NCBI RefSeq assembly: GCF_000718785.1
Contig: NZ_JOCA01000018.1
Span: 62,001 to 126,000 of the forward strand
Reading direction: 5' to 3'
From: Streptomyces sp. NRRL WC-3626
GTDB taxonomy: Bacteria > Actinomycetota > Actinomycetes > Streptomycetales > Streptomycetaceae
Length of the DNA: 64,000 bases
The translations under genes were made by a program, and so were the position numbers. The notes under the pieces are model-generated. The model ran no database searches and had not been told where the DNA came from. It saw only the letters and a list, made by a program, of their open reading frames with translations. Below, in pieces: positions 54,261 to 61,830 of this stretch. Within the stretch, counting starts at the first letter, position 1, and each line of letters opens with the position of its first letter.

Positions 54261-55165
54261 ATCGACCACCCCGCGGCGATGGCGGCGACCTCGGCGCGCT
54301 CGCTCTTCGGCAGCAGTCGGCTGGGCGGGCGGACCTCGCGGCGGCACAGGCCGAGGGAGGCGAGGGCCTCCTTGACGACGGTGACGTTGTCGGCGGAGCC
54401 GCCTGCGGCGCGCAGTTCCTCGAAGCGGCGGATCTGCTCCCACACCTTCATCGCGGCCGGGTAGTCGCCGGAGCGCAGCGCCTCGATCATGTTCAGCGAG
54501 ACGGACGGCGCGACGTTGACCAGGCCGGAGGTGAAGCCGGTGGCGCCGGCCGAGAAGTAGGAGGGCGCGTACGGCTCCGCGAGCCCCGCCACCCATACGA
54601 ACCGTTCGAGTCCCGCGTCGCGGGCGAAGGCGGCGAACTTCGACGCGTCCGGCACGGCGTACTTCACGCCGATGACGTTGGGGCAGGCGTCGGCGAGTTC
54701 GGCGAGCCGGGCGCCGGTCAGCTGGGGGTTGCGCAGGTAGGGGACGACGCCCAGTTCGGGCACGGCCTCGGCGATGGCGCGGTGGTAGTCGACCCAGCCG
54801 CTCTGGGCGACGTAGGGGTGGACGGGCTGGTGCACCATCACCATCTGCGCGCCGAGTTCACGGGCGTGCCGTGCGGAGGCGACGGCGGTGGGCACGTCGT
54901 GGCCCACCCCGACCAGGATCACCGAGCGGTCCCCGGCCTCCTCCACGGTCAGCTCGGTGACCAGCCGGCGCTCGTCGGGGGTCAGGGCGTAGAACTCGCC
55001 GGTGTTGCCGTTGGGGGTGAGGGTCGTGATGCCACCGTCGAGGAGACGACGCAGCAAAGCCCGGTAGGTGCCTGAATCGAGGGAGCCGTCCTCGGCGAAC
55101 GGGGTCACCGGGATCGCCACCACGTCGGCCAGGGCCGCCCGCTGGGTCTCGAACGTCGTTGTCAT
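54257..55165 (-). CDS. DapA-family lyase/dehydratase of sugar-acid catabolism
   Basis: 302 residues. TIM barrel with Schiff-base Lys168 in VIGVKYAVPDASKF and Tyr143 in GVVPYLRNP. The early loop TPNGNTGEFYALTPDE replaces the T-T pair of true DapA, as in 2-keto-3-deoxy-arabonate dehydratases and aldolases. With the dehydratase it would give alpha-ketoglutarate semialdehyde, or pyruvate plus an aldehyde. ATG overlaps the GntR stop (ATGA). Confidence 0.84.
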   Translation of the reverse strand: MTTTFETQRAALADVVAIPVTPFAEDGSLDSGTYRALLRRLLDGGITTLTPNGNTGEFYALTPDERRLVTELTVEEAGDRSVILVGVGHDVPTAVASARHARELGAQMVMVHQPVHPYVAQSGWVDYHRAIAEAVPELGVVPYLRNPQLTGARLAELADACPNVIGVKYAVPDASKFAAFARDAGLERFVWVAGLAEPYAPSYFSAGATGFTSGLVNVAPSVSLNMIEALRSGDYPAAMKVWEQIRRFEELRAAGGSADNVTVVKEALASLGLCRREVRPPSRLLPKSERAEVAAIAAGWSI

Positions 55166-55851
55166 GCCTGACCGTCCTCTTTCTGGGCTTCCGGGGCCAC
55201 GAATTCCCCGTCGAACTCCGCTTCGGGGAAGGCCCGTCGTACGAACGACGCGATGTGCGAGTGCAGGGCGCGCGCCGCGCCGTCGGCGTCGCCGTCGAGG
55301 GCGAGCCGCAGGATCTCGCGGTGCTCGCTGGCCTCCCGGTCCCAGGAGGGGTCGGTGGCCCAGGCGACGGCCGAGACGAGCGCCGCCTGGTCGCGGACCT
55401 CGTCGAGCATCCGGCCGAGCAGCGGGTTGCCGCAGGGCACGTAGAGGGCGCGGTGGAACTCCCGGTTGGCGAGGGAGCGTTCGGCGGTGTCGCCGGCCTG
55501 GGCGGCCCGCGTCAGCGCGTCACGGGCGGCGTCCAGGGAGGCGCCGCGCTTCACGGCGCGCTTCAGCGCCTCGGGTTCGAGGAGCAGCCGCACGTCGTAG
55601 ACCTCGCGCGCCATGTCCGCGTCGACCATGCGCACCGTGACGCCCTTGTACTGGCTCATCACGACCAGTCCGGTCCCGGCCAGGGTCTTGAGCGCCTCGC
55701 GCACCGGGGTCTTGGACACCCCGAACTGTGCGGCGAGGTCGGTCTCGACCAGGGCCTGGCCCGGTGTGAACCGGCCGGTGAGGATGCGGCGTTTGATCTC
55801 CTCCAGCACGTACTGCGTGCGGGAGGGGATCGGCGTGGGCACAGAGGTCAT
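55162..55851 (-). CDS. GntR-family regulator, FadR/FCD subgroup
   Basis: 229 residues. Winged helix (about residues 10-75: YVLEEIKRRILTGRFTPGQALVETDLAAQFGVSKTPVREALKTL) and an all-helical FCD domain with Asp/His metal ligands (EFHRALYVPCGN and EHREILRLALDGD, HSHIASF). ATG at 55851 with GAGAGG upstream; an ATG at 55899 falls inside the palindrome discussed below. First gene of the GntR-DapA-IlvD unit, so probably autoregulated and responsive to a sugar acid. Confidence 0.92.
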   Translation of the reverse strand: MTSVPTPIPSRTQYVLEEIKRRILTGRFTPGQALVETDLAAQFGVSKTPVREALKTLAGTGLVVMSQYKGVTVRMVDADMAREVYDVRLLLEPEALKRAVKRGASLDAARDALTRAAQAGDTAERSLANREFHRALYVPCGNPLLGRMLDEVRDQAALVSAVAWATDPSWDREASEHREILRLALDGDADGAARALHSHIASFVRRAFPEAEFDGEFVAPEAQKEDGQA

Positions 55852-55863
55852 GCGCGCCTCTCG

Positions 55864-55957
55864 GATCTCGCGTATCTGATCTCGCGTATCGCGTCTCATA
55901 TATGACGTACGAAGTACGACGCGGATGACCGTAGGAGTGACCGAGAGTGCTCGTCAA
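55864..55957 (-). promoter_or_regulatory. Promoter and operator cluster of the GntR operon
   Basis: Minus strand: TTGACG (55952-55957), 18 bases, TACGGT (55928-55933). Downstream come CGTAC-GAA-GTACG (55906-55918) at about the start point, the perfect palindrome TCATATATGA (55896-55905), then two copies of GATCTCGCGTATC (55864-55876, 55878-55890) 14 bases apart. Binding there would block the promoter or elongation. Confidence 0.6.
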
Positions 55958-56257
55958 TGCTTCTGACAAAGGAACTTGGAGTTGCCTGATGGGGCTCGTG
56001 TGCGGCCGCGGCGGGCGGTCGTGGGCCGGGAGACGAGCGCCGGGCGGGGTGGCCCGGGTTCGCTTTCGCGATGTCCGGCGCCGCGCGCGGTGGGGGGACG
56101 CCGAGCCGCGCGCGGGCGGGTCGGGCCGGCTGCACGCACGGTTCGTCGAGGTGGGCACACGGTCCGCCGGCTTTCGGGCGGGCGGAGGACCGGCACGGAC
56201 CGGACGGGCCGGTCCGTGTGCCACCGCGATGATGCGAACGCCCTGAACCGTTCGCCG
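55958..56257. other. Gene-free stretch
   Basis: About 300 bases of GC-rich DNA between the GntR promoter and the next gene. I see no open frame with good codon bias, no strong hairpin and no repeat that I can name. Confidence 0.6.
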
Positions 56258-56851
56258 TCAGGCGGAACGCGTCCAGTCCGGGTCGCGGCCGCTGAGGCCG
56301 ATCGTCCGGTCGAGGAGGGGGGCGGTGGGCGGTACGGGGACGACGGGGCCGAAGATGCCGCCGCCTCCGTCGGACTCCGCGGCGGCGGCCAGCAGGAAGT
56401 CGTGCGCCGTCTGGAGCGCGGCCGGGTCGGGCTCGTACGGCTGCCCTGTCGCGCGGGCCAGGTCCCAGCCGTGGATCACCAGCTCGTCGGCGGTGACGGC
56501 ACCGGCGACCCCGCCCGGCAGATCCAGACCGCCCGCGCGGGTCGTGCCGGTCCACGCCTCCGGGTCCCGCCAGACCTCGGCGAGCTCGTCGAGCACGGTG
56601 GGCAGTCGCTCCCGCCAGCCGGGCCCGATGTCCGGCAGGGCGGCCTCCGGGCTGGTGTCGGTGGTGGCGCCCAGGCTCTTGCGGCCGGCGTCCCGGAAGG
56701 CGACGGCCAGCCCGAGGAGGTGGCCCAGCATGTTGCGTACCGCGTACCGCGGACAGGGTGTCCCGTCCGCCAGCTGCCCGTCGGTGACGCCCTCGGCGAG
56801 ACGGGCCACGATCCGGGTCTGCGGTCCGAGGTCGAGCGTGGTGTCGGTCAT
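56258..56851 (-). CDS. TIGR03086/maleylpyruvate-isomerase-like DinB-fold protein
   Basis: 197 residues. Four-helix DinB-type fold with YAVRNMLGHLLGLAVAFRDAG (His near 50), and TADELVIHGWDLARATGQP (His and Asp), the metal-site pattern of mycothiol-dependent or unknown TIGR03086 proteins. Substrate unknown. The ATG at 56851 has GAGGAG 8 bases upstream and is preferred to 56866. Divergent from an MFS gene, with an 11-bp palindrome between. Confidence 0.8.
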   Translation of the reverse strand: MTDTTLDLGPQTRIVARLAEGVTDGQLADGTPCPRYAVRNMLGHLLGLAVAFRDAGRKSLGATTDTSPEAALPDIGPGWRERLPTVLDELAEVWRDPEAWTGTTRAGGLDLPGGVAGAVTADELVIHGWDLARATGQPYEPDPAALQTAHDFLLAAAAESDGGGGIFGPVVPVPPTAPLLDRTIGLSGRDPDWTRSA

Positions 56852-56919
56852 GGGAGTGCTCCTCATCGCACGGTGCTCCTGAGAGGTGGACCGGGCCCGG
56901 CGGCGAAACTCATCGCCCG

Positions 56920-56958
56920 TCTAAGGCACCTGCCCGATCCCCCGGCGGGTGCCTTAGA
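56920..56958. promoter_or_regulatory. Inverted repeat between the DinB-like and MFS genes
   Basis: TCTAAGGCACC (56920-56930) and GGTGCCTTAGA (56948-56958), perfect 11-bp arms, 17-base spacer. It could be a dimer or tetramer operator for both genes. The MFS start follows by 16 bases, and TTAGAT in the right arm could be a -10 box. Confidence 0.5.
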
Positions 56959-56974
56959 TCCACGATGACCAGTC

Positions 56975-58162
56975 ATGACGACGACATGGACGCCGGCCCG
57001 CGTGCTGCGCGACCGCAACGCCGGCCTCTACCTCACCGGCGTGGTGATCTCCGGCTTCGGCACCTCCGCGCTGTGGCTGGCCTCGGGGGTGTGGGTCAAG
57101 GACCTCACCGGCTCGGACGGTCTCGCGGCGCTGTGCATGCTGGCGATGTGGGCGCCCACCCTGGCCGGCCCGCTCCTCGGCACCCTGGCCGACCGGTTCC
57201 GCCGCAGGCCGCTGCTGATCGCCGCGAGCCTGCTGATGGCGGCGCTCCTGCCGACCCTGTGCGCCGTCGATTCCCCGCGGGGGCTGTGGCTGCTGTACGC
57301 GGTGCTGTTCGTGTACGGCGCGACGGGCGTCGTCCATGACGCGGCCGAGTCGGCGCTGATCGCCACCGCCGTGGACCGCTCCCTGCTCGGCGACTTCAAC
57401 GGACTGCGGATGACCGCCAACGAGGGCATGAAACTGCTGGCCCCGCTGGCGGGCGCGGGCCTGTACGCGGCATACGGCGGGGCGGGCGTCGCGGTACTGG
57501 ACTCGGTCACCTTCCTGCTCGCCACGGTCGTGTACGCGTCGCTGCGGGTACGGGAGGACCGGCCGGTGCGCGCGCCCGGCGAGCGTACGGCCGAGGGCGC
57601 CCGCCATCTGTGGGCGCATCCGGTCCTGCGCCCGCTGGTACTGGCGGCCGGCGCCACGATGCTGTGCGCGGGCCTGAACGGGGCGCTGATCTACGCCGTG
57701 GTCGAGTCCCTCGGCCACTCCCCGGCGTACGCGGGCGTGCTGTACGCCGTCCAGGGCGCGGGTTCGGTACTCGTCGGCCTGCTCTCGGGCCCGGCCCTGC
57801 GGCGCCTGGGCGAACGGCGCTTCGCGGCGTACGGCATCGCCCTGCTGGCCGCGGCGGTGGGACTGCGCGCGATCCCGAACGACCCTCTGGCATGGGTATG
57901 CAGCGCGGCCATCGGCGCGGCCCTGCCGGCGGTACTGATCGCCACTCTGACGGCACTCCAGCGCGAGACCCCGCCCGCCCTGCTGGGCAGAGCCACGGCC
58001 ACGGCCAACACCCTGATCTACACCCCGAACGTCCTGGGCCTGGCCGCAGCGGCGGCCCTGGCCGACCACACCGACCACCGCCTGCTCCTGGCCGCCATCG
58101 CCTGCGCCCTCACAGCAACGGCCACACCACTCCTCACCCCCCGAAACCCCACCCCGGCCTGA
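56975..58162 (+). CDS. MFS transporter (MefA/enterobactin-exporter-like)
   Basis: 395 residues with about 11 to 12 membrane segments. Motif A is seen as GTLADRFRRRPLLI near 66-79. The sequence opens VLRDRNAGLYLTGVVISGFGTSALWLASGVWV, as in MFS_3 exporters. Drug or metabolite export is likely, substrate unknown. ATG at 56975; no clear ribosome binding site, so a short or absent leader is possible. Confidence 0.87.
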   Translation: MTTTWTPARVLRDRNAGLYLTGVVISGFGTSALWLASGVWVKDLTGSDGLAALCMLAMWAPTLAGPLLGTLADRFRRRPLLIAASLLMAALLPTLCAVDSPRGLWLLYAVLFVYGATGVVHDAAESALIATAVDRSLLGDFNGLRMTANEGMKLLAPLAGAGLYAAYGGAGVAVLDSVTFLLATVVYASLRVREDRPVRAPGERTAEGARHLWAHPVLRPLVLAAGATMLCAGLNGALIYAVVESLGHSPAYAGVLYAVQGAGSVLVGLLSGPALRRLGERRFAAYGIALLAAAVGLRAIPNDPLAWVCSAAIGAALPAVLIATLTALQRETPPALLGRATATANTLIYTPNVLGLAAAAALADHTDHRLLLAAIACALTATATPLLTPRNPTPA

Positions 58163-58173
58163 CACCGCCAACC

Positions 58174-58263
58174 GCGAACACCGTCCCCCGCTCCCCCGGA
58201 CACCCACCCCACGCTCCCGCGAACACCGTCCCCCGTTCCCGCGAACACCCACCCCACGTTCCC
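58174..58263 (+). repeat. Tandem repeat, two 45-bp units
   Basis: Unit 58174-58218 and unit 58219-58263 agree at 41 of 45 positions. Each unit is itself two related 22-23 base halves built on GCGAACACC... and GACACCCACC.../GAACACCCACC.... It lies after the MFS stop. Confidence 0.8.
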
Positions 58264-58272
58264 GCGGGCAAT

Positions 58273-58292
58273 CGTGCCGCTGGGGCGGCACG
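58273..58292. terminator. Hairpin between convergent genes
   Basis: CGTGCCGC-TGGG-GCGGCACG, perfect 8-bp arms, 4-base loop, between the MFS gene and the uncharacterised minus-strand gene. Confidence 0.65.
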
Positions 58293-58363
58293 GGTGGGCG
58301 CGACGGCACCCCGCGAGCGCCGGGCCGCGCGAACACCCCCCGCCCCAGCCCCGCACCGGCGGC

Positions 58364-59527
58364 TCAGAGCCCCGCCAACACCCCCCGCACCGCCTCCAGA
58401 TCCGCATCCGCGGCCAACCCCGCGTGATACAGCCGCAGTTCCGTCGCCCCGAGGCGCCGCGCCTCCACCACGTCCGCCGCCAAGCCCGCGGGGCTGCCAC
58501 CCATGCCGGAGACCACGGTGAAGTTGGCGGCGAGGACAGCGCCCCCGCGGGCCTCCCGGGCGAACGGACTCAGCAGACCGGCACCCCCCGTGCACGGCAC
58601 GACCACGCCATCGGCGACACCCAGGATGTGCGCGGGATCCACACCCGCGTTGGCCCCGCAGTGATAGGACACCGGATCCGCGTGCAGCAGCACCTGAAAG
58701 CCTTCGGGAGCGGCCCGGCGTACCGCCCCGACCGCCGCCTCCTGCAACGTCCGGGCCGTCTCGTCCCGCCACGCACGCGTGGCGTTCGCCGACGCCTCAC
58801 CGAGGAGTTCCGAAACCCCCGCCCACCCCCCGTCGGAGGGCGCCCCCCGCCACACCGGTTCCAGCGCGGCGCGTACGGAGGAGGCGAGCTCATCAGCGTC
58901 CAGTCCCCGGCCCCCGTAGCCCTCACGGCAGGCCGGGCAGAAGCACAGGGACATCAGGTACTGGCCGGCGTCCCCCAGTCCGACCCCCGCGGTCTTGTCG
59001 TGTGCGTGCAGATGGGCCAGTCCGTACCAGCCGAGGGACTCCAGTTCGGTACCGCGCGCGCCGGGCCGCACCGCCGCCTCGGCGGCGAGATCGACCAGAT
59101 ACGCACGAGTGCCGGCCTGCGCGATACACGGCGCCCACGGATAACGGTCACCGTAGGCGTTGACCACCGAGGTGTCCGGATGCTCGGCCCCCAGCCGGGA
59201 GTTGTGCGCGAGCACCACCCACGTGTGCACCTCGAGACCCGCGTCCGCGAGCGCGCCGGCGGCCTCACCGAAGGCATCGCCGGGCGCCCAGTCGCCGGCC
59301 GCGTAGGGCCCCGGGACACGTCCCGCCCACCGCTCCCCCGGCGGGTACAGCACCGCCGCGTGCTCCGCGGTCACCACCCGCTGCCGAGGATGCCGCGGGG
59401 TCAGCGCCCGCGTCGAGTGATACGCAGACGCCAGCGTCACCTGCCCCACCCCCAGCCCGGCGATCCGCCCGGCCGCCTCCGGGTCCCCGTTGACATCCCA
59501 GGGATAGACGAACGCCGACGCCTTCAC
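58364..59527 (-). CDS. Uncharacterised protein coupled to kdgD
   Basis: 387 residues, no signal peptide or membrane segment. I do not recognise the family with certainty. It begins KASAFVYPWDVNGDPEAAGRI, and has QVTLASAYHSTRALTPRHPR, VHTWVVLAHNS, LCFCPACREGYGGRGLD and LLHADPVSYHCGAN, alternating beta strands and helices with acidic residues at strand ends as in TIM-barrel glycosidases. The CFCPAC cluster may bind a metal. GTG at 59527 overlaps the kdgD stop (GTGA), so it is made with KdgD and may act on a uronate-containing compound; that is inference. Confidence 0.75.
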   Translation of the reverse strand: MKASAFVYPWDVNGDPEAAGRIAGLGVGQVTLASAYHSTRALTPRHPRQRVVTAEHAAVLYPPGERWAGRVPGPYAAGDWAPGDAFGEAAGALADAGLEVHTWVVLAHNSRLGAEHPDTSVVNAYGDRYPWAPCIAQAGTRAYLVDLAAEAAVRPGARGTELESLGWYGLAHLHAHDKTAGVGLGDAGQYLMSLCFCPACREGYGGRGLDADELASSVRAALEPVWRGAPSDGGWAGVSELLGEASANATRAWRDETARTLQEAAVGAVRRAAPEGFQVLLHADPVSYHCGANAGVDPAHILGVADGVVVPCTGGAGLLSPFAREARGGAVLAANFTVVSGMGGSPAGLAADVVEARRLGATELRLYHAGLAADADLEAVRGVLAGL

Positions 59528-60483
59528 TTGCCCTCCTCGAGCAGCGCGTGTCCCCGCTCGATCAGCTGAGCGAGCTGCTTCACATGATCCCCGGCCGGTT
59601 CGTGCAGCGGCGGCCGCACCTCTCCCACGTCGAGGCCGCGCAAGCGCACCCCCGCCTTGACCAGGGAGACGGCGTAGCCATCCCCCTTGGCCCGCAGTTC
59701 GACGAACGGCCGGTAGAAGCCGTCGACCAGCCGGTTCACGGTGACCGTGTCGCCGGTACGGAAAGCCTTGTGACAAGCGAGCGCGATCTCGGGCGCGAAG
59801 CAGAACGCCGCCGACGAGTAGAGGGTGATACCGAGGGCGCCGTACGCGGGCTGGGTCAGTTCGGCGGTGGGCAGCCCGTTGAAGTACAGGAAGTCCGCGG
59901 GCCCTTCGGCGCGTACGGTGCTGACGATCCGCTGCATCAGGTCGAGGTCGCCGACGCCGTCCTTGAGGCCGATGATCCCCTCCGTGCGGGCCAGTTCGAC
60001 GACGGTCGCCGGGGTGAGGACGGCGTTGTCGCGCTGGTAGACGACGACCGGCAGGGACGTCGCGGCGGCCAGCTGCCGGTAGTGCCGCAGCAGCCCCTCC
60101 TGCGCGGCCCGCACCAGATACGGCGGCATCGCGAGCAGCCCGTCGGCGCCCGCACGCTCGGCGAGGCGGGCGTAGCGGACCGCGAGCGCGGTGCCGTAGC
60201 CGGCGCCCGCGACGACCGGGACGCGACCGCCGGCGGCCTCGACGGCGGCGCCCACGCACAGCTCGAACTCCTCGGGCGTCAGCGCGTGGAACTCGCCGGT
60301 GCCGCAGCAGGCGAACACGGCGGCGGCCCCGGTCTCCACCCCGCGCCGTACATGGAGCCGGTAGGTGTCCAGATCAAGGGTGCCGTCGGGTCCGTAGGCG
60401 GTGACCGGGAAGAACAGCGGCCCGCTGGGGACACCGAGTCGGGTGGTGAGAGGGGCTGGCGTCACAAGCTCTCCCGGGTCCAT
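59524..60483 (-). CDS. kdgD: 5-dehydro-4-deoxyglucarate dehydratase
   Basis: 319 residues. DapA-fold, decarboxylating dehydratase that turns 5-keto-4-deoxyglucarate into alpha-ketoglutarate semialdehyde. Schiff-base Lys174 in IIGLKDGVGDLDLMQ and Tyr149 in VVVYQRDN; the start GPLFFPVTAYGPDGTLDLD and FACCGTGEFHALTPEE are typical of KdgD. The ATG at 60483 lies inside the second copy of a 14-base repeat that also carries AGGA (see 60478-60510). It is divergent from udh, which feeds the same pathway. Confidence 0.9.
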   Translation of the reverse strand: MDPGELVTPAPLTTRLGVPSGPLFFPVTAYGPDGTLDLDTYRLHVRRGVETGAAAVFACCGTGEFHALTPEEFELCVGAAVEAAGGRVPVVAGAGYGTALAVRYARLAERAGADGLLAMPPYLVRAAQEGLLRHYRQLAAATSLPVVVYQRDNAVLTPATVVELARTEGIIGLKDGVGDLDLMQRIVSTVRAEGPADFLYFNGLPTAELTQPAYGALGITLYSSAAFCFAPEIALACHKAFRTGDTVTVNRLVDGFYRPFVELRAKGDGYAVSLVKAGVRLRGLDVGEVRPPLHEPAGDHVKQLAQLIERGHALLEEGK

Positions 60484-60548
60484 ATTCCTGATTCACGTCC
60501 ATATTCCTGAACATGTTCACGCTAAGACGCCCCGAGGACCCCGGTCAA
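60478..60548 (-). promoter_or_regulatory. kdgD promoter, operator and duplicated start region
   Basis: Minus strand: TTGACC (60543-60548), 18 bases, TAGCGT (60519-60524), then the perfect palindrome TGAACATGTTCA (60508-60519) over the start point. Next, TCAGGAATATGGAC occurs twice (60497-60510 and 60478-60491), 19 bases apart; each copy has AGGA and an ATG, but only the second ATG is in the kdgD frame. Confidence 0.7.
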
Positions 60549-60607
60549 GCACCCCTCTCCGCCACACACCAGCGAATTCTTCCCTTCCGCGGGAAGTCGC
60601 GGAATAC

Positions 60608-60653
60608 TTGACGCGCCGCGCCCCGTCTCCTTAGCGTGTCCAAGAATATGAAT
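60608..60653 (+). promoter_or_regulatory. udh promoter with the shared GAATATG motif
   Basis: TTGACG (60608-60613), 18 bases, TAGCGT (60632-60637), the same spacing and -10 box as the divergent kdgD promoter. CAAGAATATGAAT (60641-60653) over the start point resembles CAGGAATATGGAC in front of kdgD. Confidence 0.65.
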
Positions 60654-60706
60654 GCCGTGCGCCCATATGTACGGTCTCGCGGCCGGCGACGCAAGGAGAC
60701 CCGAGG

Positions 60707-61516
60707 ATGCCCGCTCCCCGCACCGTTCTGCTCACCGGCGCCGCCGGCGGCCTCGGCACCCTGATGCGGGGTCTGCTCCCGGACCACGGCCATGAGCTGC
60801 GCCTGCTCGACATGCGCCCGATCGACGGCGAACCGGACGCGATCGTCGCCGACCTCGCCGACCGGGACGCCCTGCGCGAGGCGGTCCGCGGTGTCGACGC
60901 GATCGTCCACCTCGCGGGCATCTCCCTGGAGTCCTCGTTCGAGAAGATCCTCAGGGCCAACATCGAGGGCACGTACAACCTGTACGAGGCCGCCCGCGAG
61001 GAGGGGGTCCGCCGTATCGTCTTCGCCTCCTCCAACCACGCCGTCGGCTACACCCCCCGCCCACAGGACGGCGACCCGCTCATCCCGGCCGAGACGCCGC
61101 GCCGCCCGGACACCTACTACGGCCTGTCCAAGTGCTTCGGCGAGGACCTCGCCCAGCTCTACTGGGAGAAGCACGGGATCGAGACCGTCTCCGTGCGGAT
61201 CGGCTCCTGCTTCCCCGAGCCGACCAGCGTGCGCATGCTGTCGATCTGGATGAGCCCGGCGGACGGCGCCCGCCTCTTCCACGCGGCCCTCACCGCCGAG
61301 GACGTCGGGCACACCGTCGTCAACGGCTCCTCCCGGAACACCCGCCAGTGGCTGGACCTCACCTCCGCGCGGGCGCTCGGCTACGAGCCGCAGGACGACT
61401 CCGAGCAGTACGCCGAGAAGCTGATCGCCGAGCAGGGCGAGCTGGATCCGGACAATCCGGCCCACTCCAGCCTGGGCGGCCCCTTCGTCACCGACCCGCC
61501 GATCTGGCCGTACTGA
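60707..61516 (+). CDS. udh: Uronate dehydrogenase
   Basis: 269 residues, short-chain/extended dehydrogenase fold. NAD site TGAAGGLG at about residues 10-17, Asp-Met after the second strand (LLDMRP) for NAD preference, and catalytic Tyr138 and Lys142 in TYYGLSKCFGEDL. The C-terminal MLSIWMSPADGARLFHAAL and VVNGSSRNTRQW blocks are those of uronate dehydrogenases, which oxidise galacturonate or glucuronate to the aldarolactone. ATG at 60707 with AAGGAGA about 11 bases upstream. Its product leads to the KdgD substrate. Confidence 0.87.
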   Translation: MPAPRTVLLTGAAGGLGTLMRGLLPDHGHELRLLDMRPIDGEPDAIVADLADRDALREAVRGVDAIVHLAGISLESSFEKILRANIEGTYNLYEAAREEGVRRIVFASSNHAVGYTPRPQDGDPLIPAETPRRPDTYYGLSKCFGEDLAQLYWEKHGIETVSVRIGSCFPEPTSVRMLSIWMSPADGARLFHAALTAEDVGHTVVNGSSRNTRQWLDLTSARALGYEPQDDSEQYAEKLIAEQGELDPDNPAHSSLGGPFVTDPPIWPY

Positions 61517-61550
61517 GACCGGCCACCACGGCGAAAACACGACCCTCAAA

Positions 61551-61585
61551 GGAGCGGACGGGCACCGAACGGGCCCGTCCGCTCC
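61551..61585. terminator. Terminator after udh
   Basis: GGAGCGGACGGGC (61551-61563) pairs perfectly with GCCCGTCCGCTCC (61573-61585), 9-base loop. Confidence 0.85.
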
Positions 61586-61589
61586 CGCA

Positions 61590-61708
61590 TTCGGGCATCG
61601 GCAATGCCCGAACCCACGTGACCGCGCACGGGCATGCAGGTCGAAGACGGGCACGCGGCGAATCAAACGGGCACAACCGGGCAGCATCGGATCAGTAACA
61701 GGCCTGTT
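61590..61708. promoter_or_regulatory. Inverted repeats in the region before the deoR gene
   Basis: TTCGGGCAT-CGGCA-ATGCCCGAA (61590-61612) and the perfect 12-bp palindrome AACAGGCCTGTT (61697-61708). The first may be a second terminator; the second lies about 120 bases before the DeoR start and may be its operator. Between them, CGGGCA recurs several times. No gene is seen in 61517-61830. Confidence 0.5.
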
Positions 61709-61830
61709 CAGGCCGCGAGGACCGCTGTACAACTTGCCCCATGGACGCCACCGAGCCCGAACGGGCACTTCCGTAGCACCGGACGGAGGCGATAGAGGCG
61801 AGGAAGAACGTACGGAAGCGGGTGTCGCCG

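Noticed and set aside
55852..55899. Earlier ATG (55899) for the GntR regulator
   Set aside because: It lies within the TCATATATGA palindrome, has no ribosome site and adds 16 Arg/Asp-rich residues not needed by the winged helix; the ATG at 55851 has GAGAGG at good spacing.
56920..56958. Iron-box (DmdR/IdeR) reading of the TAAGGCACC palindrome
   Set aside because: The known iron box is a 19-bp TTAGGTTAGGCTAACCTAA-type sequence; here the arms differ and the spacer is too long.
58174..58263. CRISPR-like repeat pattern
   Set aside because: Units are directly adjacent with no unique spacers and no cas genes nearby; it is a tandem repeat.
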